From: Thermoanaerobaculia bacterium
GTDB taxonomy: Bacteria; Acidobacteriota; Thermoanaerobaculia; Multivoradales; J023
Length of the DNA stretch: 64,000 nucleotides
NCBI GenBank assembly: GCA_030431255.1
Contig: JAUIJL010000007.1
Coordinates: 306,527-370,526 of the forward strand
Direction: 5' to 3'
The notes below the pieces were generated by a model that worked only from the letters and a program-made list of their open reading frames with translations, was not told the origin of the DNA and ran no database searches. Positions 16,838 to 26,245 of the stretch are shown here, in pieces. The number at the start of each line of letters is the position of its first letter. The first letter of the stretch is position 1. The position numbers were made by a program, and so were the translations under genes.

Positions 16838-18517
16838 TTGACTGATTCAAAGCCTGCTGAAAAGAACAGAGCTCGCTATTCCGTTTCGGGTTTGGATCGT
16901 CGCGGATTCTTGTCCCTGGGCGCTTTGGCCACCGCGGTCGGTATGAGCGGCTGTTGGGCGGGCCAGGGAGACGTCGACCAGACTGTCCTCCTCGACCCGG
17001 ACACCTCCTCGTCCTTCGAGCTTGAAGAGATCACCATCGATCAGCTCCAAGCAGCCATGAGCTCGGGCAAATGGACGGCGGAATACGTGGTCCGGCAATA
17101 CGTGGATCGTATCCAGGCCATGAACGAGCAGGGACCAGAGCTGCGGGCGGTGATCGAAGTCAATCCCGACGCCATCTCCATCGCCGCCGAGCGGGACGCC
17201 GAGCGCCGCGCCGGAAACATCCGGGGGCCGCTGCACGGGGTGCCGATCCTGCTCAAAGACAACATCGCCACCCACGATCGCACCACCACCACTGCAGGCA
17301 CACTGGCATTGCTCGGGTCGATACCGGACCACGACTCTTTCGTCGCCGCTCGCCTGAGGGAAGCGGGCGCGGTCTTGCTCGGCAAAGCGAACCTTTCGGA
17401 ATGGGCCAACTTCCGATCGACTCGATCTTCCAGTGGTTGGAGCGGACGCGGACGCCAATGCAAGAATCCTTATGTGCTGGACCGCAACCCTTGTGGCTCC
17501 AGCTCCGGCTCCGGAGCCGCGGTCTCCGCCAACTTTGCCGCCGCGGCTATCGGCACCGAAACCAACGGCTCGATCGTTTGTCCATCCACCGCCAACGGCG
17601 TCGTGGGCGTAAAGCCAACTGTCGGCTTGGTGAGCCGCAGCCGCATCATCCCGATTTCCCACACCCAAGACACTGCCGGCCCCATGACCAGGACCGTGCG
17701 AGACGCGGCGCTGGTGCTCGGAGCCTTGGTGGGAGTGGACCCCGAAGACCCGGCTACCGCCGCTTCCGAGGGCAAATTTCACACCGACTACACGGCTTTT
17801 CTCAGGGAAGACGGCCTCCAGGGTGCACGGATCGGGGTCTATCGCAGCGCTTTCGGCTTTCACCCCGAGGTGGACGCGCTGATGGAGCAATCCTTGGAAG
17901 TCCTCACCCAGCACGGGGCCGAGCTGGTGGATCCGGTCGAGCTGCCGAAATACCAAGATTTCGGCAACGCCCCTTTCACCGTGCTGCTCTACGAGTTCAA
18001 AGCCGGGGTCAACGACTATCTGGCGTCCCTGGGCGACGCCGCCCCGGTGAAAAGCTTGGCGGAGGTGATCGCTTTCAATGAGAAAAACGCCGACCGCTCC
18101 ATGCCCTACTTCGACCAGGAAACCCTGCTCTTAGCCCAAGAAAAGGGGCCGCTCACCGACCCGGAATACCTCGAAGCTCTCGACACCTGCCGCCGGCTTT
18201 CCCGCGACGAAGGCATCGACAAAGCCATGGACGAGCACCGGCTCGACGCCATCGTCGGCCCTACCGGCGGTCCGGCGTGGGTCACGGACTTGGTGAACAA
18301 AGACAACTTCGGCGGCAGCACTTCCACCCCGGCGGCGATTGCCGGGTACCCCAACGTTTCGGTGCCCGCCGGTTTCATCTTCGAGCTGCCCGTGGGCGTG
18401 TCCTTCTTTGGCCGCGCCTGGAGCGAGCCCACCCTGCTGCGCATTGCCTACGCCTTCGAACAAGCCACCAAGGCCCGACGTCCACCAAAATTCTTGCCGA
18501 CCCTGGACCTCGCCTAG
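16838..18517 (+). CDS. Exported amidase (amidase-signature family, GatA-like)
   Basis: The 559-residue protein hydrolyses amide bonds through a Lys-cisSer-Ser triad. VPILLKDNIATHD carries the lysine (near residue 145), and CGSSSGSGAAVSANFAAAAIGTETNGSI is the amidase signature, given here in parts: GSSSGSG then GTETNGS. The N-terminus has DRRGFLSLGALA, a twin-arginine motif, followed by a lipobox-like MSGC, so it is probably a Tat-exported lipoprotein. Exported location argues against a role in Gln-tRNA amidation. The start is TTG 16838 with CGAGG upstream. It converges on the octahaem cytochrome gene with a 1 bp gap. Substrate unknown. Confidence 0.9.
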   Translation: MTDSKPAEKNRARYSVSGLDRRGFLSLGALATAVGMSGCWAGQGDVDQTVLLDPDTSSSFELEEITIDQLQAAMSSGKWTAEYVVRQYVDRIQAMNEQGPELRAVIEVNPDAISIAAERDAERRAGNIRGPLHGVPILLKDNIATHDRTTTTAGTLALLGSIPDHDSFVAARLREAGAVLLGKANLSEWANFRSTRSSSGWSGRGRQCKNPYVLDRNPCGSSSGSGAAVSANFAAAAIGTETNGSIVCPSTANGVVGVKPTVGLVSRSRIIPISHTQDTAGPMTRTVRDAALVLGALVGVDPEDPATAASEGKFHTDYTAFLREDGLQGARIGVYRSAFGFHPEVDALMEQSLEVLTQHGAELVDPVELPKYQDFGNAPFTVLLYEFKAGVNDYLASLGDAAPVKSLAEVIAFNEKNADRSMPYFDQETLLLAQEKGPLTDPEYLEALDTCRRLSRDEGIDKAMDEHRLDAIVGPTGGPAWVTDLVNKDNFGGSTSTPAAIAGYPNVSVPAGFIFELPVGVSFFGRAWSEPTLLRIAYAFEQATKARRPPKFLPTLDLA

Positions 18518-18518
18518 C

Positions 18519-21284
18519 TCAGTTCTGACGCAGGTAGATCTCGATGGCTCGGGCGACGTTCTCTGCTCGGTCGAGGTAAGCCCGGCGCTCGGCCTCGGTT
18601 TCGAAAACCTGCTCCAGGCGAATGCGCTGGAGGTCGAACATCGGAGCTTCCAAGGCCAGCTGTAGGGCGGAGGTATCCCTTCGGCCCTCCTCATTCCGTG
18701 GAAAGGGATCGGGCATCCTCTCGGTCGGCTCGAGGGACGACGGCTCCAAGATCCACTGACGCACCCAGCTCGGCCGCAGCCGATCAATGGCGGCAAAATA
18801 GTCGGGCGCCGGGGCGGCGGATTCGAGCCCGACATCGGGAGCGTTCCAATGGCAGCGGCCGCACGAAAGAGCTTCGTAGGCGGCACGACCCACCACCTGA
18901 TCGACCTTGACCTGATCCGGGCTGCGCTCCGCGGGTGGATCAAAGAGCGGAGCACCGGCCCGCTCGACGAAGAATCGGGTCAGCAGATCGAGCTCTTGGG
19001 CAGAGAAATGAAACGACGGCATGCGTTGCTCGAGCCACGGCCGAGAGGGTGGATAGGAGCCCGGGTCCGCCAGATAGTCGTGAAGGAACGTGGTCTTCAG
19101 CTTGGAGCCGATGCCGTGCAATGACGGCGCGTCGAGCAGGGCCTCTCCGCCGCCGGGCAAATGACAGGCAAAACAACCCCTTCGACGCATCAAATCCAAG
19201 GCGGGCACAGCGACGCTCCGCGGTCCTGACTCTCCTCGGCTGAGCGCTTGTGTCATGGACAGCGCCTGTGCTGGCGACAGCGTTGTAGACCCGGCCAAGA
19301 TCTGGATCGACATATCCCGCCAAACCGACTGATCGAGCTGCCACTGACCCGGATGATCTTTCAAAGCGTCGAGCAACTGGGGTGGATCGCCGGAGCCGAG
19401 CCGGCTGCGCAACACCCGACCGTATGGCCGCAGATCACCCCCGTCCGGTGGCGGCGTGGTCTCAAAACCGGGAATGTCGTGGCATCCGTGGCAGCCGAGT
19501 CTCTGGATCGTGTTTCGGGCCAAGAAGTCGGTGCGCTGCTCGGAGCCCATGGCGTCGAAGCGAGCCTTGGCATCCTCGAGGGTCGTCTGGCTTTCGAGAA
19601 TCTCCAACACCCGACGATCCCTCGCCGCAGGCTCGGGCTCAGGGCGAGACGGACCCGTCGACGCCGGATCGGGCCGTCCATCCTCGGAGCCGAGATCCAG
19701 CAAATAGGCTGTCAGATCCGCGGCTTCTTCAGGGCTCAGTCGGAAGTCCGGCATGGGCGTGCCGTGGCGCCAGGCGCCGGGTCGCAAGAGCCATCGAAAC
19801 AGCCATTGAGGGCCCACCCGCTCCGCCAACCCCTGCAGCGCGGGTCCGACACTGGGTGGTCCGGCGGCCGGCGATCCGGCGGCCGGCGATCCGGCGGCCG
19901 GCGGTCCGGCGGCCGGCGGTCCGGCGCCGGCAGACAGACGATGGCATTGAATGCAGCCCAAACCCCTGAAGAGGTCGCGGCCGGTCCGGGGATCTGCGGC
20001 TTGGGCGACGGCACCGGAGAAGTCGGCCGGCTCTTGGAATCCTTCCGCGGGTCGACTTTTCTCGAAAAGGTAAGTCACGACCGTCCGAATCTCCGCTTGC
20101 TCCTGGGCCTCTTTGCCCCGGCCCGGCCACAACTCCGGCATGCGCGACCCCGGCCGGTGGATCGATGGGGCCGCGAGCTGTTTTTCCACCTGCTCGGGGC
20201 TCAGCTTCTCGCCGACGGAGAGCAACGACGGACCTACCTTGGGCTGCCGCAACAGCTTCTCAGGCGGCGACTCGACGCCTGAAAAGCCCAGCTGATGACA
20301 CGCCCGACATCCCAATCTCTCGATCCACTCACGTCCCGAGCGGGCCTCGGCAGCAATGCCCGGCGAGCTCGCCGGCTCCAAGGAGGCTTCGTCGTCGTCG
20401 TGGCAAGCCACACAGCTCGCTTGGATCCAAGGCCCCGCCAGAATCACCTCTGTGGACCCGTCCGAGCCGGAAGCGATGCCCGGGTGCCCCGCACGGACGA
20501 AATCCGTGGACCTGCCGTTGCCGCCGTGGCAGTCGGTACAAGCCAAGTCGCGATGGGCCGGTGTGGCTGACGGCCCCACCAGCTCGGGTCGCGGGTGCAC
20601 GGCGAAGACCGATCGACCGGCGATCCCGGCGACGTCCGGCTCAGCGAGCTCCGGATCCATGCCCAGATGACACGTCACACAACGCTCCGGGCGGTGACCC
20701 GGCTGCGATCGGACCGTCACCGACGGCGCCAACAGCCGCAGGCCCGGAACGGCACGCATCCAGGCATCCCGCCGAAGGGATCTGAGCCTCTTCTCGAGCG
20801 TGTCCAGGGGAGCTCGGGCTTCGGTCAAGCCCAGCTCCGCCTTTTCCAGATCCGCGAGCAACAAGGATTTCTGGTCGTATTGAGATTGGATCATCTCCCG
20901 CAATCCCTCGACCTCGGCCCGGCCTGCGCGCTCCGCCTCGGCGTCTTCGGCTTCCGCCCAACGGGCCTCCGCTTCTCGCAAACGGGCCTTCAAATCGAAC
21001 GCTTGTCGGTCGAGGTCTTCGATCTCGTTCCGATGCCGGCGCAAGCCGTCCAAGGCCACACGAACCTCACCGCGGAAGAATTCGAGATCTTGCTCGGCGG
21101 CCGCCCGCTGCTCCGTCGCACGGGTTTCGAGCACCGACTCCAACGCTTCGAGGTAAGACAGCTGAAGTCGCTTCCAAGGCCGATCCAGCTGGATCAGGCC
21201 GAGGACCAATACCCCGATCAACGCCAAGCCGAGCCACAGCCTCAAATAGCTGCCGGGAATGCGCGGGCGGATGTCCGGGCTCAC
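18519..21284 (-). CDS. Membrane-anchored octahaem cytochrome c with coiled coil
   Basis: From GTG 21284 the protein has 921 residues: a transmembrane anchor (about 15-33), a charged coiled coil (about 45-172), then eight CxxCH haem-binding motifs at residues 202, 249, 291, 326, 444, 598, 704 and 808. MP pairs near 381, 510, 754 and 856 are likely distal Met ligands of the class-I-like domains. A Pro/Ala linker at 453-479 is encoded by 15 bp tandem repeats. The GTG overlaps the TGA of the upstream cytochrome b C-terminal gene, so the two are coupled. A longer frame to 21959 is excluded because it runs antiparallel in phase through that gene. Role: electron acceptor from the cytochrome b subunits. 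Confidence 0.88.
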   Translation of the reverse strand: MSPDIRPRIPGSYLRLWLGLALIGVLVLGLIQLDRPWKRLQLSYLEALESVLETRATEQRAAAEQDLEFFRGEVRVALDGLRRHRNEIEDLDRQAFDLKARLREAEARWAEAEDAEAERAGRAEVEGLREMIQSQYDQKSLLLADLEKAELGLTEARAPLDTLEKRLRSLRRDAWMRAVPGLRLLAPSVTVRSQPGHRPERCVTCHLGMDPELAEPDVAGIAGRSVFAVHPRPELVGPSATPAHRDLACTDCHGGNGRSTDFVRAGHPGIASGSDGSTEVILAGPWIQASCVACHDDDEASLEPASSPGIAAEARSGREWIERLGCRACHQLGFSGVESPPEKLLRQPKVGPSLLSVGEKLSPEQVEKQLAAPSIHRPGSRMPELWPGRGKEAQEQAEIRTVVTYLFEKSRPAEGFQEPADFSGAVAQAADPRTGRDLFRGLGCIQCHRLSAGAGPPAAGPPAAGSPAAGSPAAGPPSVGPALQGLAERVGPQWLFRWLLRPGAWRHGTPMPDFRLSPEEAADLTAYLLDLGSEDGRPDPASTGPSRPEPEPAARDRRVLEILESQTTLEDAKARFDAMGSEQRTDFLARNTIQRLGCHGCHDIPGFETTPPPDGGDLRPYGRVLRSRLGSGDPPQLLDALKDHPGQWQLDQSVWRDMSIQILAGSTTLSPAQALSMTQALSRGESGPRSVAVPALDLMRRRGCFACHLPGGGEALLDAPSLHGIGSKLKTTFLHDYLADPGSYPPSRPWLEQRMPSFHFSAQELDLLTRFFVERAGAPLFDPPAERSPDQVKVDQVVGRAAYEALSCGRCHWNAPDVGLESAAPAPDYFAAIDRLRPSWVRQWILEPSSLEPTERMPDPFPRNEEGRRDTSALQLALEAPMFDLQRIRLEQVFETEAERRAYLDRAENVARAIEIYLRQN
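19861..19920. repeat. In-gene tandem repeat, 15 bp x 4
   Basis: Four 15 bp units (CCGGCGGCCGGCGAT twice, CCGGCGGCCGGCGGT twice) encode the Pro/Ala/Gly linker of the octahaem cytochrome. Copy number changes would keep the frame. Confidence 0.85.
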
Positions 21285-22324
21285 GGCGCCCCCCAGACCA
21301 GCCAAGGACCGACCCGAAGCAGGGTTGCCGCGAGCAAGGCCAACACCACCCAAACCAAGACCATGGATAGAAACATCGTGGGAAAGTAGAAACGGCCTAG
21401 GCGCCGACGGTGCCGAGAAAAAGCGCCTTGGGTCGGCTTCCACCCGGGCAGACGCCACGGGATGACCACGAAGAGCAAGACCAGCAAGAGGAGGCCTGGA
21501 AGCTCCCGCGCGGGCCAGAAATCCGGTAGGGGCAAACCGATCCAATCCACCCAGAAGCGCCGGGACAGAGAGGCCGTCGGCGGATCGACCGGGCTCAACC
21601 AAAACCTGGGCCGTAGCCAAGTCGCCATCAGGATCGGGAAGATCCCGAGGAACCACCACACAAAGAAAAAGAACGGCACCTCTTCGGATCGGCCGTGGAA
21701 ACGGACGTTCAGCTCTGGATCGCGGGTGTCGATGAACGGGGCGGCCAAGAGTGCCACCAGGGTCACGGTCGGCAACAAGATCCAACCGACCCACGGCGCC
21801 GTCCATGTCGCGACTTCCTGCAAACCGGCCAGAAACCACGGCACGGAGGCCGGTGGATCGAGCTGCGAAGGGTCGAGCGAAGGCAGGGGTGGAGGAAACC
21901 TCCAAGCCAGCACCCACACGGTGAGGATGCCGAGGCAAACACCCATGGACCGACCCCACAAACCTGTGATCTTCCGGTCCTCAAGGGTGGGGTCCGACTT
22001 TCTCGCATCCGCCGAATCCTCGACGCTGGAAACAACACCCTGGCTGCTTTGCAAGGGGTTCCGCAGCTTCGACGGCTCGGACGCGGACGGCTCCTGCTCG
22101 CGGTGCATGCTCCACCAAAAAGCACCGGTGGCGAGCCCGAAAAATAACCACACCGGCAGATAAGCCTGTACTTCGCCCCACCGGCCACTGGTCGGGCTCG
22201 ACAGTCCCACAAAGATGCCGATTCCCAGCCAAATCAGCCCACCGACACGGGTCCAGGGCAGACGAGAGCCCATGGTCGCGGCAAAAACGACCCATGCGAG
22301 GAGTAGGAATCCACCGGTGCTCAT
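21281..22324 (-). CDS. Cytochrome b C-terminal (subunit IV-like) membrane protein
   Basis: This 347-residue protein has about eight hydrophobic segments. The segment VPWFLAGLQEVATW, followed by LLPTVTLVALLAAPFIDTRDPELNVRFHGR, resembles the PEWY region and following helix of the cytochrome b C-terminal domain (PF00032/PetD). Here the canonical PEW is replaced by VPW. Two extra helices precede it and a hydrophilic loop lies at about residues 75-120. ATG 22324 overlaps the stop of the N-terminal cytochrome b gene by 4 bp, and the stop overlaps the start of the octahaem cytochrome. The three therefore form a tightly coupled unit. Quinone-site function is inferred from the family only. Confidence 0.7.
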   Translation of the reverse strand: MSTGGFLLLAWVVFAATMGSRLPWTRVGGLIWLGIGIFVGLSSPTSGRWGEVQAYLPVWLFFGLATGAFWWSMHREQEPSASEPSKLRNPLQSSQGVVSSVEDSADARKSDPTLEDRKITGLWGRSMGVCLGILTVWVLAWRFPPPLPSLDPSQLDPPASVPWFLAGLQEVATWTAPWVGWILLPTVTLVALLAAPFIDTRDPELNVRFHGRSEEVPFFFFVWWFLGIFPILMATWLRPRFWLSPVDPPTASLSRRFWVDWIGLPLPDFWPARELPGLLLLVLLFVVIPWRLPGWKPTQGAFSRHRRRLGRFYFPTMFLSMVLVWVVLALLAATLLRVGPWLVWGAP

Positions 22325-22857
22325 GGTGATTCCTCGGGCTGGAGACGTCTAGCCTCACGTCGGCGACGCCATAGGCCGACTAAAGCGACCGTGAGCAGGG
22401 GCAGCAGGGCGACATGGAGGGCATATACCGCGGTGAGGGAGATCGCCGAAGCCCCATCGCCCCGAGGAAGCAAGAATCCGGTCCATGCTTGCGCGATCAG
22501 GAGAGCCACCAGCAGCACGGAAATCGTCCAACCGAAAAGGCGGCGATAGGAGCCGACCACGAATACCCGCATGAGGTGCAGCCAAGCAGCGATGACCAGG
22601 CCGTGGGAGGCCCAGTCATGAAGACTCCTCAGAAAATCGAAAGAGGTCGCTTCCCGTAGCTCCACCAGACTTTCCCGCGCGGCTCCCGGTGTCGGCTGGT
22701 AAAAGAAGAGCAAGCCGAGCCCCGTCACCACGAGCAGCGACCAAAACACCACGGCCAAGGAGCTCCAAAGCCACGGGCCGAGTGGGAATAGGGGCAACGT
22801 GGTCGGCGCGACCTTGGGCGCTCGATCCTCGGGGATAGGCGAAATTTCGGCGGGCAT
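22321..22857 (-). CDS. Shortened cytochrome b N-terminal domain protein
   Basis: The 178-residue protein has the first haem-ligand pair of cytochrome b, His80 and His94, in SLHDWASHGLVIAAWLHLMR, followed by GSYRR. His148 in YALHVALLP matches the third ligand, but the position 14 residues on is Leu162 (and 163 is Trp), so the fourth ligand is absent. The usual GYxLPWxQ is GFLLPRGD. Only about a dozen residues separate it from the third-ligand helix, against roughly 45 in cytochrome b6, so the helix C/Qo segment is missing. It is coupled to the C-terminal subunit gene by a 4 bp overlap. No Rieske gene is in the window. Confidence 0.78.
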   Translation of the reverse strand: MPAEISPIPEDRAPKVAPTTLPLFPLGPWLWSSLAVVFWSLLVVTGLGLLFFYQPTPGAARESLVELREATSFDFLRSLHDWASHGLVIAAWLHLMRVFVVGSYRRLFGWTISVLLVALLIAQAWTGFLLPRGDGASAISLTAVYALHVALLPLLTVALVGLWRRRREARRLQPEESP

Positions 22858-22871
22858 GCCCCGCTATTGTC

Positions 22872-25046
22872 TCATCCCTCGTCGCGGATCGGTAGAGCTT
22901 CGTCAAGGACCAGCTCTACTTGTGCGGTCGCCAAGGGGTGCCCCAATCGATTCTGAAACCAATCCACGTGCTCGAGCACCAAATCCAGCTCCAGGGAAAT
23001 GGGACCCGGCTCGGTGGGCCACTGTAAGTCGACGGGTAGGTCGAGCATTTGACCGGGCCCGATCTGGCCGGCAATCGGAATCCGCCGGCTTTCGAAGATC
23101 TTCTCGCCGTCTCGCCACAGGCGATAGCGGGCCGTGACCGCCAGCACATCGTCGGATTTCCATTCGGCCCCGCTGGTATTGACCGCTCGGATGCGCACGA
23201 TCTGGGAGCTTCCGGCCGGCGCGGTCGATGCCAGCTCCAACGGCTCGGCGCGGTAATCGAAGGCCAGGGCCGCGATCTGCGGATCGCCGAGATGGTGAAG
23301 GCGGGCCACCGCACCTTCCGGACCTTCGAGGCGAAGCCTGAAGGCCCGAGAGCGGAAGATGCCGTCGGCGAACCAATAGCCGTGGAAGCGCCAAGGTGGG
23401 CCGGTTTCGATCTCCACCCCGACCACGCTACCGTCCGGAGAGACGGTCCTGCCGACCGGGTATTCCCGTTCTCCTCGCCAGTCGCTCACCACCAGCTTCG
23501 CCTCGGGAGCATCGGTCTCCACCACATACCTCAAGGTGCCGCCGGGCTGCCAATGGGCCACCATCAGCTCGCTGTCCGGATGGCCCGCGGTCAGATCAAA
23601 AGCCAGCTTCGAGACCTTGGGAAATGGATCCACAAAACGCACATACTGACCCGCCCAATATCGGTTGTGGACGCTGTCGAGGGAAATGGAGGTGGATTCG
23701 AAAGGCAAGAGCCGAAGCATTCCCGCGCGGGTATGACTCTGGCTGCTGGTATCTATCTCGTGAACCCGCGCGACGCTGAGCGCTGCCGATCCGTAGGTCA
23801 ACGCGGCCAAGCTCCAGGCGATCGTCAAGGCACGCCAGGACGGAAGCCGCGCTAGGGCCAACAAAAAAGCCGGATAAACACTCAAAAAGTACCGATTGCC
23901 GATGAAGGTGCCGCCACCGAAATAGTTGAGCGGTTTTGAAATCAGAAAGAATGCCAGGGTCACCCCAGCCCCGATCAAACAGGCGGCACCCACCCGGCTC
24001 GGGAAGCGAAGCGCTATCCAAAGAAATATCGCCGCCGCGGGAAAATAAAACAGCAGCCCGGAGTGGCGACCCGCCCAGAAATAGAGCGCCGAGTATGCGA
24101 TCTGACGGTGATCCTTGAAGACCTTGACGTGGTGGGTAGCGGGCCGAGCCTCGAAGCGCTCGAGAGCGACCTCGGCGTCGGGGCCGGCGGGATATCCCGT
24201 GGACGGCACGAACGACGTGCGCTCCGCTCGATACGGGTCTAGGGCTCCGGTCAGCCCCCAGGTCAGCCCGGCGACACCGCCCACCACCAGGACCACTAAC
24301 ACGACCTTGGCTGCGGCTCTCGACCCACGTCGATGGAGCAGGTCCGCCAGCACCGGGATCAGAGCCAACGCGCCGTTGGACAAGCGCATATTGACCGTCA
24401 GCGCCACCAAGGCCGTGCCGACCCAAGGGGCCAGGGGGTGGTAGAGAAGGGTGTCGACCCAGACTCTCGGCCCCGGGGCTCGAGCGGGACTGTGGAAGGA
24501 CGCCGCGCAAAGGCTGAGACCGCCGAGGCAGAGGGCCAGCTGTAGCAGGTCGGCCATCCGCCAAAACACGTAGGGCACCACCACGGCACAGAACACGAAG
24601 GTGATGAGGGTCCACAGAGCGCGTGCATCGTCGTCTTCGGGGGAAGCCAGGGTGGTCAGATGACGGTGGGCCAGGCACAGGGCCAGCAACAGGGCCAGAC
24701 CATTGAGGGCCACCAAGCCGTTGTCGCCCATCAAGGCCCAAAAAGGCGCTGCCAGGAGGGGCAGCAGGATGGGTTTGGAATAGGCGATGCCCTTTTCGGT
24801 ACGCTCGAGAATCAGCGACGAACGGGCCGTGTTTTCCAGGTCCAGACGCGCCAGATCCGCTTGCGAGAACAGCAGATCCCCGTCCGTCACCAAGCTGGCG
24901 GCCATGGCCAGAAAAGTCCCCTCATCGGCCCAAACTTGCTCGATCGGGGTTCTTTTCGATGCAATCCAAACCAGCAGCAGGGAGACGGCCAAAGCCGTGA
25001 TCAAGGCGGCACGGCGAGAGCCGAATATCGAGGCCAAGGCGGTCAT
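22872..25046 (-). CDS. GT39-like multi-pass membrane glycosyltransferase
   Basis: The 724-residue protein has about ten transmembrane helices in its first 430 residues. An acidic pair in QVWADEGTFLAMA, in the first extracytoplasmic loop, is the arrangement expected of GT-C glycosyltransferases of the PMT/ArnT type, which use lipid-linked sugar donors. The last 290 residues are hydrophilic and probably form a periplasmic beta domain. The family call rests on topology and that motif. It starts 16 bp after the lipoprotein stop and ends 14 bp before the cytochrome b start, so it sits in the same transcription unit. Acceptor unknown. Confidence 0.72.
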   Translation of the reverse strand: MTALASIFGSRRAALITALAVSLLLVWIASKRTPIEQVWADEGTFLAMAASLVTDGDLLFSQADLARLDLENTARSSLILERTEKGIAYSKPILLPLLAAPFWALMGDNGLVALNGLALLLALCLAHRHLTTLASPEDDDARALWTLITFVFCAVVVPYVFWRMADLLQLALCLGGLSLCAASFHSPARAPGPRVWVDTLLYHPLAPWVGTALVALTVNMRLSNGALALIPVLADLLHRRGSRAAAKVVLVVLVVGGVAGLTWGLTGALDPYRAERTSFVPSTGYPAGPDAEVALERFEARPATHHVKVFKDHRQIAYSALYFWAGRHSGLLFYFPAAAIFLWIALRFPSRVGAACLIGAGVTLAFFLISKPLNYFGGGTFIGNRYFLSVYPAFLLALARLPSWRALTIAWSLAALTYGSAALSVARVHEIDTSSQSHTRAGMLRLLPFESTSISLDSVHNRYWAGQYVRFVDPFPKVSKLAFDLTAGHPDSELMVAHWQPGGTLRYVVETDAPEAKLVVSDWRGEREYPVGRTVSPDGSVVGVEIETGPPWRFHGYWFADGIFRSRAFRLRLEGPEGAVARLHHLGDPQIAALAFDYRAEPLELASTAPAGSSQIVRIRAVNTSGAEWKSDDVLAVTARYRLWRDGEKIFESRRIPIAGQIGPGQMLDLPVDLQWPTEPGPISLELDLVLEHVDWFQNRLGHPLATAQVELVLDEALPIRDEG

Positions 25047-25062
25047 AAACCGCCGCGGCCCA

Positions 25063-25644
25063 TCAAGGCGAAACCTCTACGTCGCCCCCGAGCCACTCGA
25101 TGCCGGTAATCACCAGACCGGCCGGATTAGCGGCTTCTCCTTCGGTCAGCTCAAGCCGACCGGTGCCGGGGGCCAATGCCTCGAATCGCACGGTGAGCAA
25201 GGTTCCGGATCCGGAAGCCCCGGTGGCCGCTGCCCGGGTCATCAATACCTGAAGCCGGTTCTGGTCGATGGCGGTGGTCACCACCACCGCGTTGATCCCT
25301 AGAAAATCTCCACCTTGAGCCGTGGTCGGGCGCAACAGAGTGCCCGGGTAGGTCAGCACGAAATCTACCGTGCGCACGTTTTGGAGATCCGTGGCCAACA
25401 CGTCGAGCACCAGATTGGCGCCTTCGGTGGAGCTGTTGTCGGCCACGGAAAAGCTCGCTCCACCGTCGCCGGAGTCCGTGGTCACAGTGACGAACGGCTG
25501 GGGATCCGTGGGACCTCCGCCGTCGTCATCGTCACCGTCACAACCGACGATCAGCAAGGCGAGCAACGCAAAGCAGATTCCGAATGCGGCTCGGGCGAAA
25601 GCCGCCGATGTGCGGGCATGGCGCGATGGGGGTGCAGAGATCAT
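25063..25644 (-). CDS. Cohesin-like lipoprotein
   Basis: The 193-residue protein has a signal peptide ending in the lipobox LIVGC (Cys near residue 35) and then an acidic Asp/Gly-rich spacer. The remaining 140 residues (ADNSSTEGANLVLDVLATDL, VDFVLTYPGTLL, GSGTLLTVRFEALAPGTGRL) follow the pattern of the cohesin/dockerin-associated beta-sandwich seen in many secreted proteins. It would sit on the periplasmic or outer face of a membrane. It is first in the minus-strand set 25644-18519 and may be a scaffold for exported partners. Start is ATG 25644 with a weak GGAAG upstream. Confidence 0.72.
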   Translation of the reverse strand: MISAPPSRHARTSAAFARAAFGICFALLALLIVGCDGDDDDGGGPTDPQPFVTVTTDSGDGGASFSVADNSSTEGANLVLDVLATDLQNVRTVDFVLTYPGTLLRPTTAQGGDFLGINAVVVTTAIDQNRLQVLMTRAAATGASGSGTLLTVRFEALAPGTGRLELTEGEAANPAGLVITGIEWLGGDVEVSP

Positions 25645-25831
25645 GATGTGCTTCCGGGGGATGGGATTTGGGTGAAGGCGTGGTCAAGGATGGCGGCCTG
25701 GACGGCGTTCAGCGACGGTGCCGAGGACGGCGCTTGACGACGCTGTGACGATCACTCAAGCGACATTATCTTAGTATAGGTTTCAGGGATACGATCCTGG
25801 ATCCCGATCTTTGCCCCCTCCCGGAGCCGTC

Positions 25832-26245
25832 ATGCCCGTGACCACCCTCGACCTCCGCGTCCCCAGCCAAGGCCTGCATGAATTCACCGCCGAAGCCCAA
25901 GCCGCGGTCCACGACCTCGGCGTCCGCCAAGGGTTGTGCACCCTCTTCATCCAGCACACCTCCGCCAGTCTGACCATTCAGGAGAACGCCGACCCGTCGG
26001 CAAAACGCGACCTGGAGCAATGGCTCAACCGGCTGGTGCCGGAGAACGACCCCCTCTACACCCACACCTCCGAAGGGCCCGACGACATGCCGGCCCACAT
26101 CAAAGCCATCCTCACCGCCACCTCCCTCTCGATCCCCGTGCTCGATGGCCGCCTGGCCCTCGGCACCTGGCAAGGCCTCTACCTCTGGGAGCACCGCCGA
26201 CACCGCGGGCACCGACGGATCGTCGTGCACTGCACGGCTGAGTAG
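25832..26245 (+). CDS. YjbQ/UPF0047 family protein
   Basis: From ATG 25832 the protein has 137 residues, the usual size of the family. Characteristic segments are LFIQHTSASLTIQENADPS, the following YTHTSEGPDDMPAHIKA, and LALGTWQGLYLWEHR near the end, with conserved His and Glu residues around a probable metal site. Members are annotated as secondary thiamine-phosphate synthase from complementation data, but the physiological role is not settled. A TTG seven codons upstream is possible but less likely. It is a single gene, divergent from the lipoprotein at 25644. Confidence 0.92.
   Translation: MPVTTLDLRVPSQGLHEFTAEAQAAVHDLGVRQGLCTLFIQHTSASLTIQENADPSAKRDLEQWLNRLVPENDPLYTHTSEGPDDMPAHIKAILTATSLSIPVLDGRLALGTWQGLYLWEHRRHRGHRRIVVHCTAE

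Noticed and set aside
21285..21959. In-frame N-terminal extension of the octahaem cytochrome
   Set aside because: It lies wholly inside the cytochrome b C-terminal gene on the same strand; GTG 21284 overlaps that gene's stop and is followed directly by the membrane anchor.
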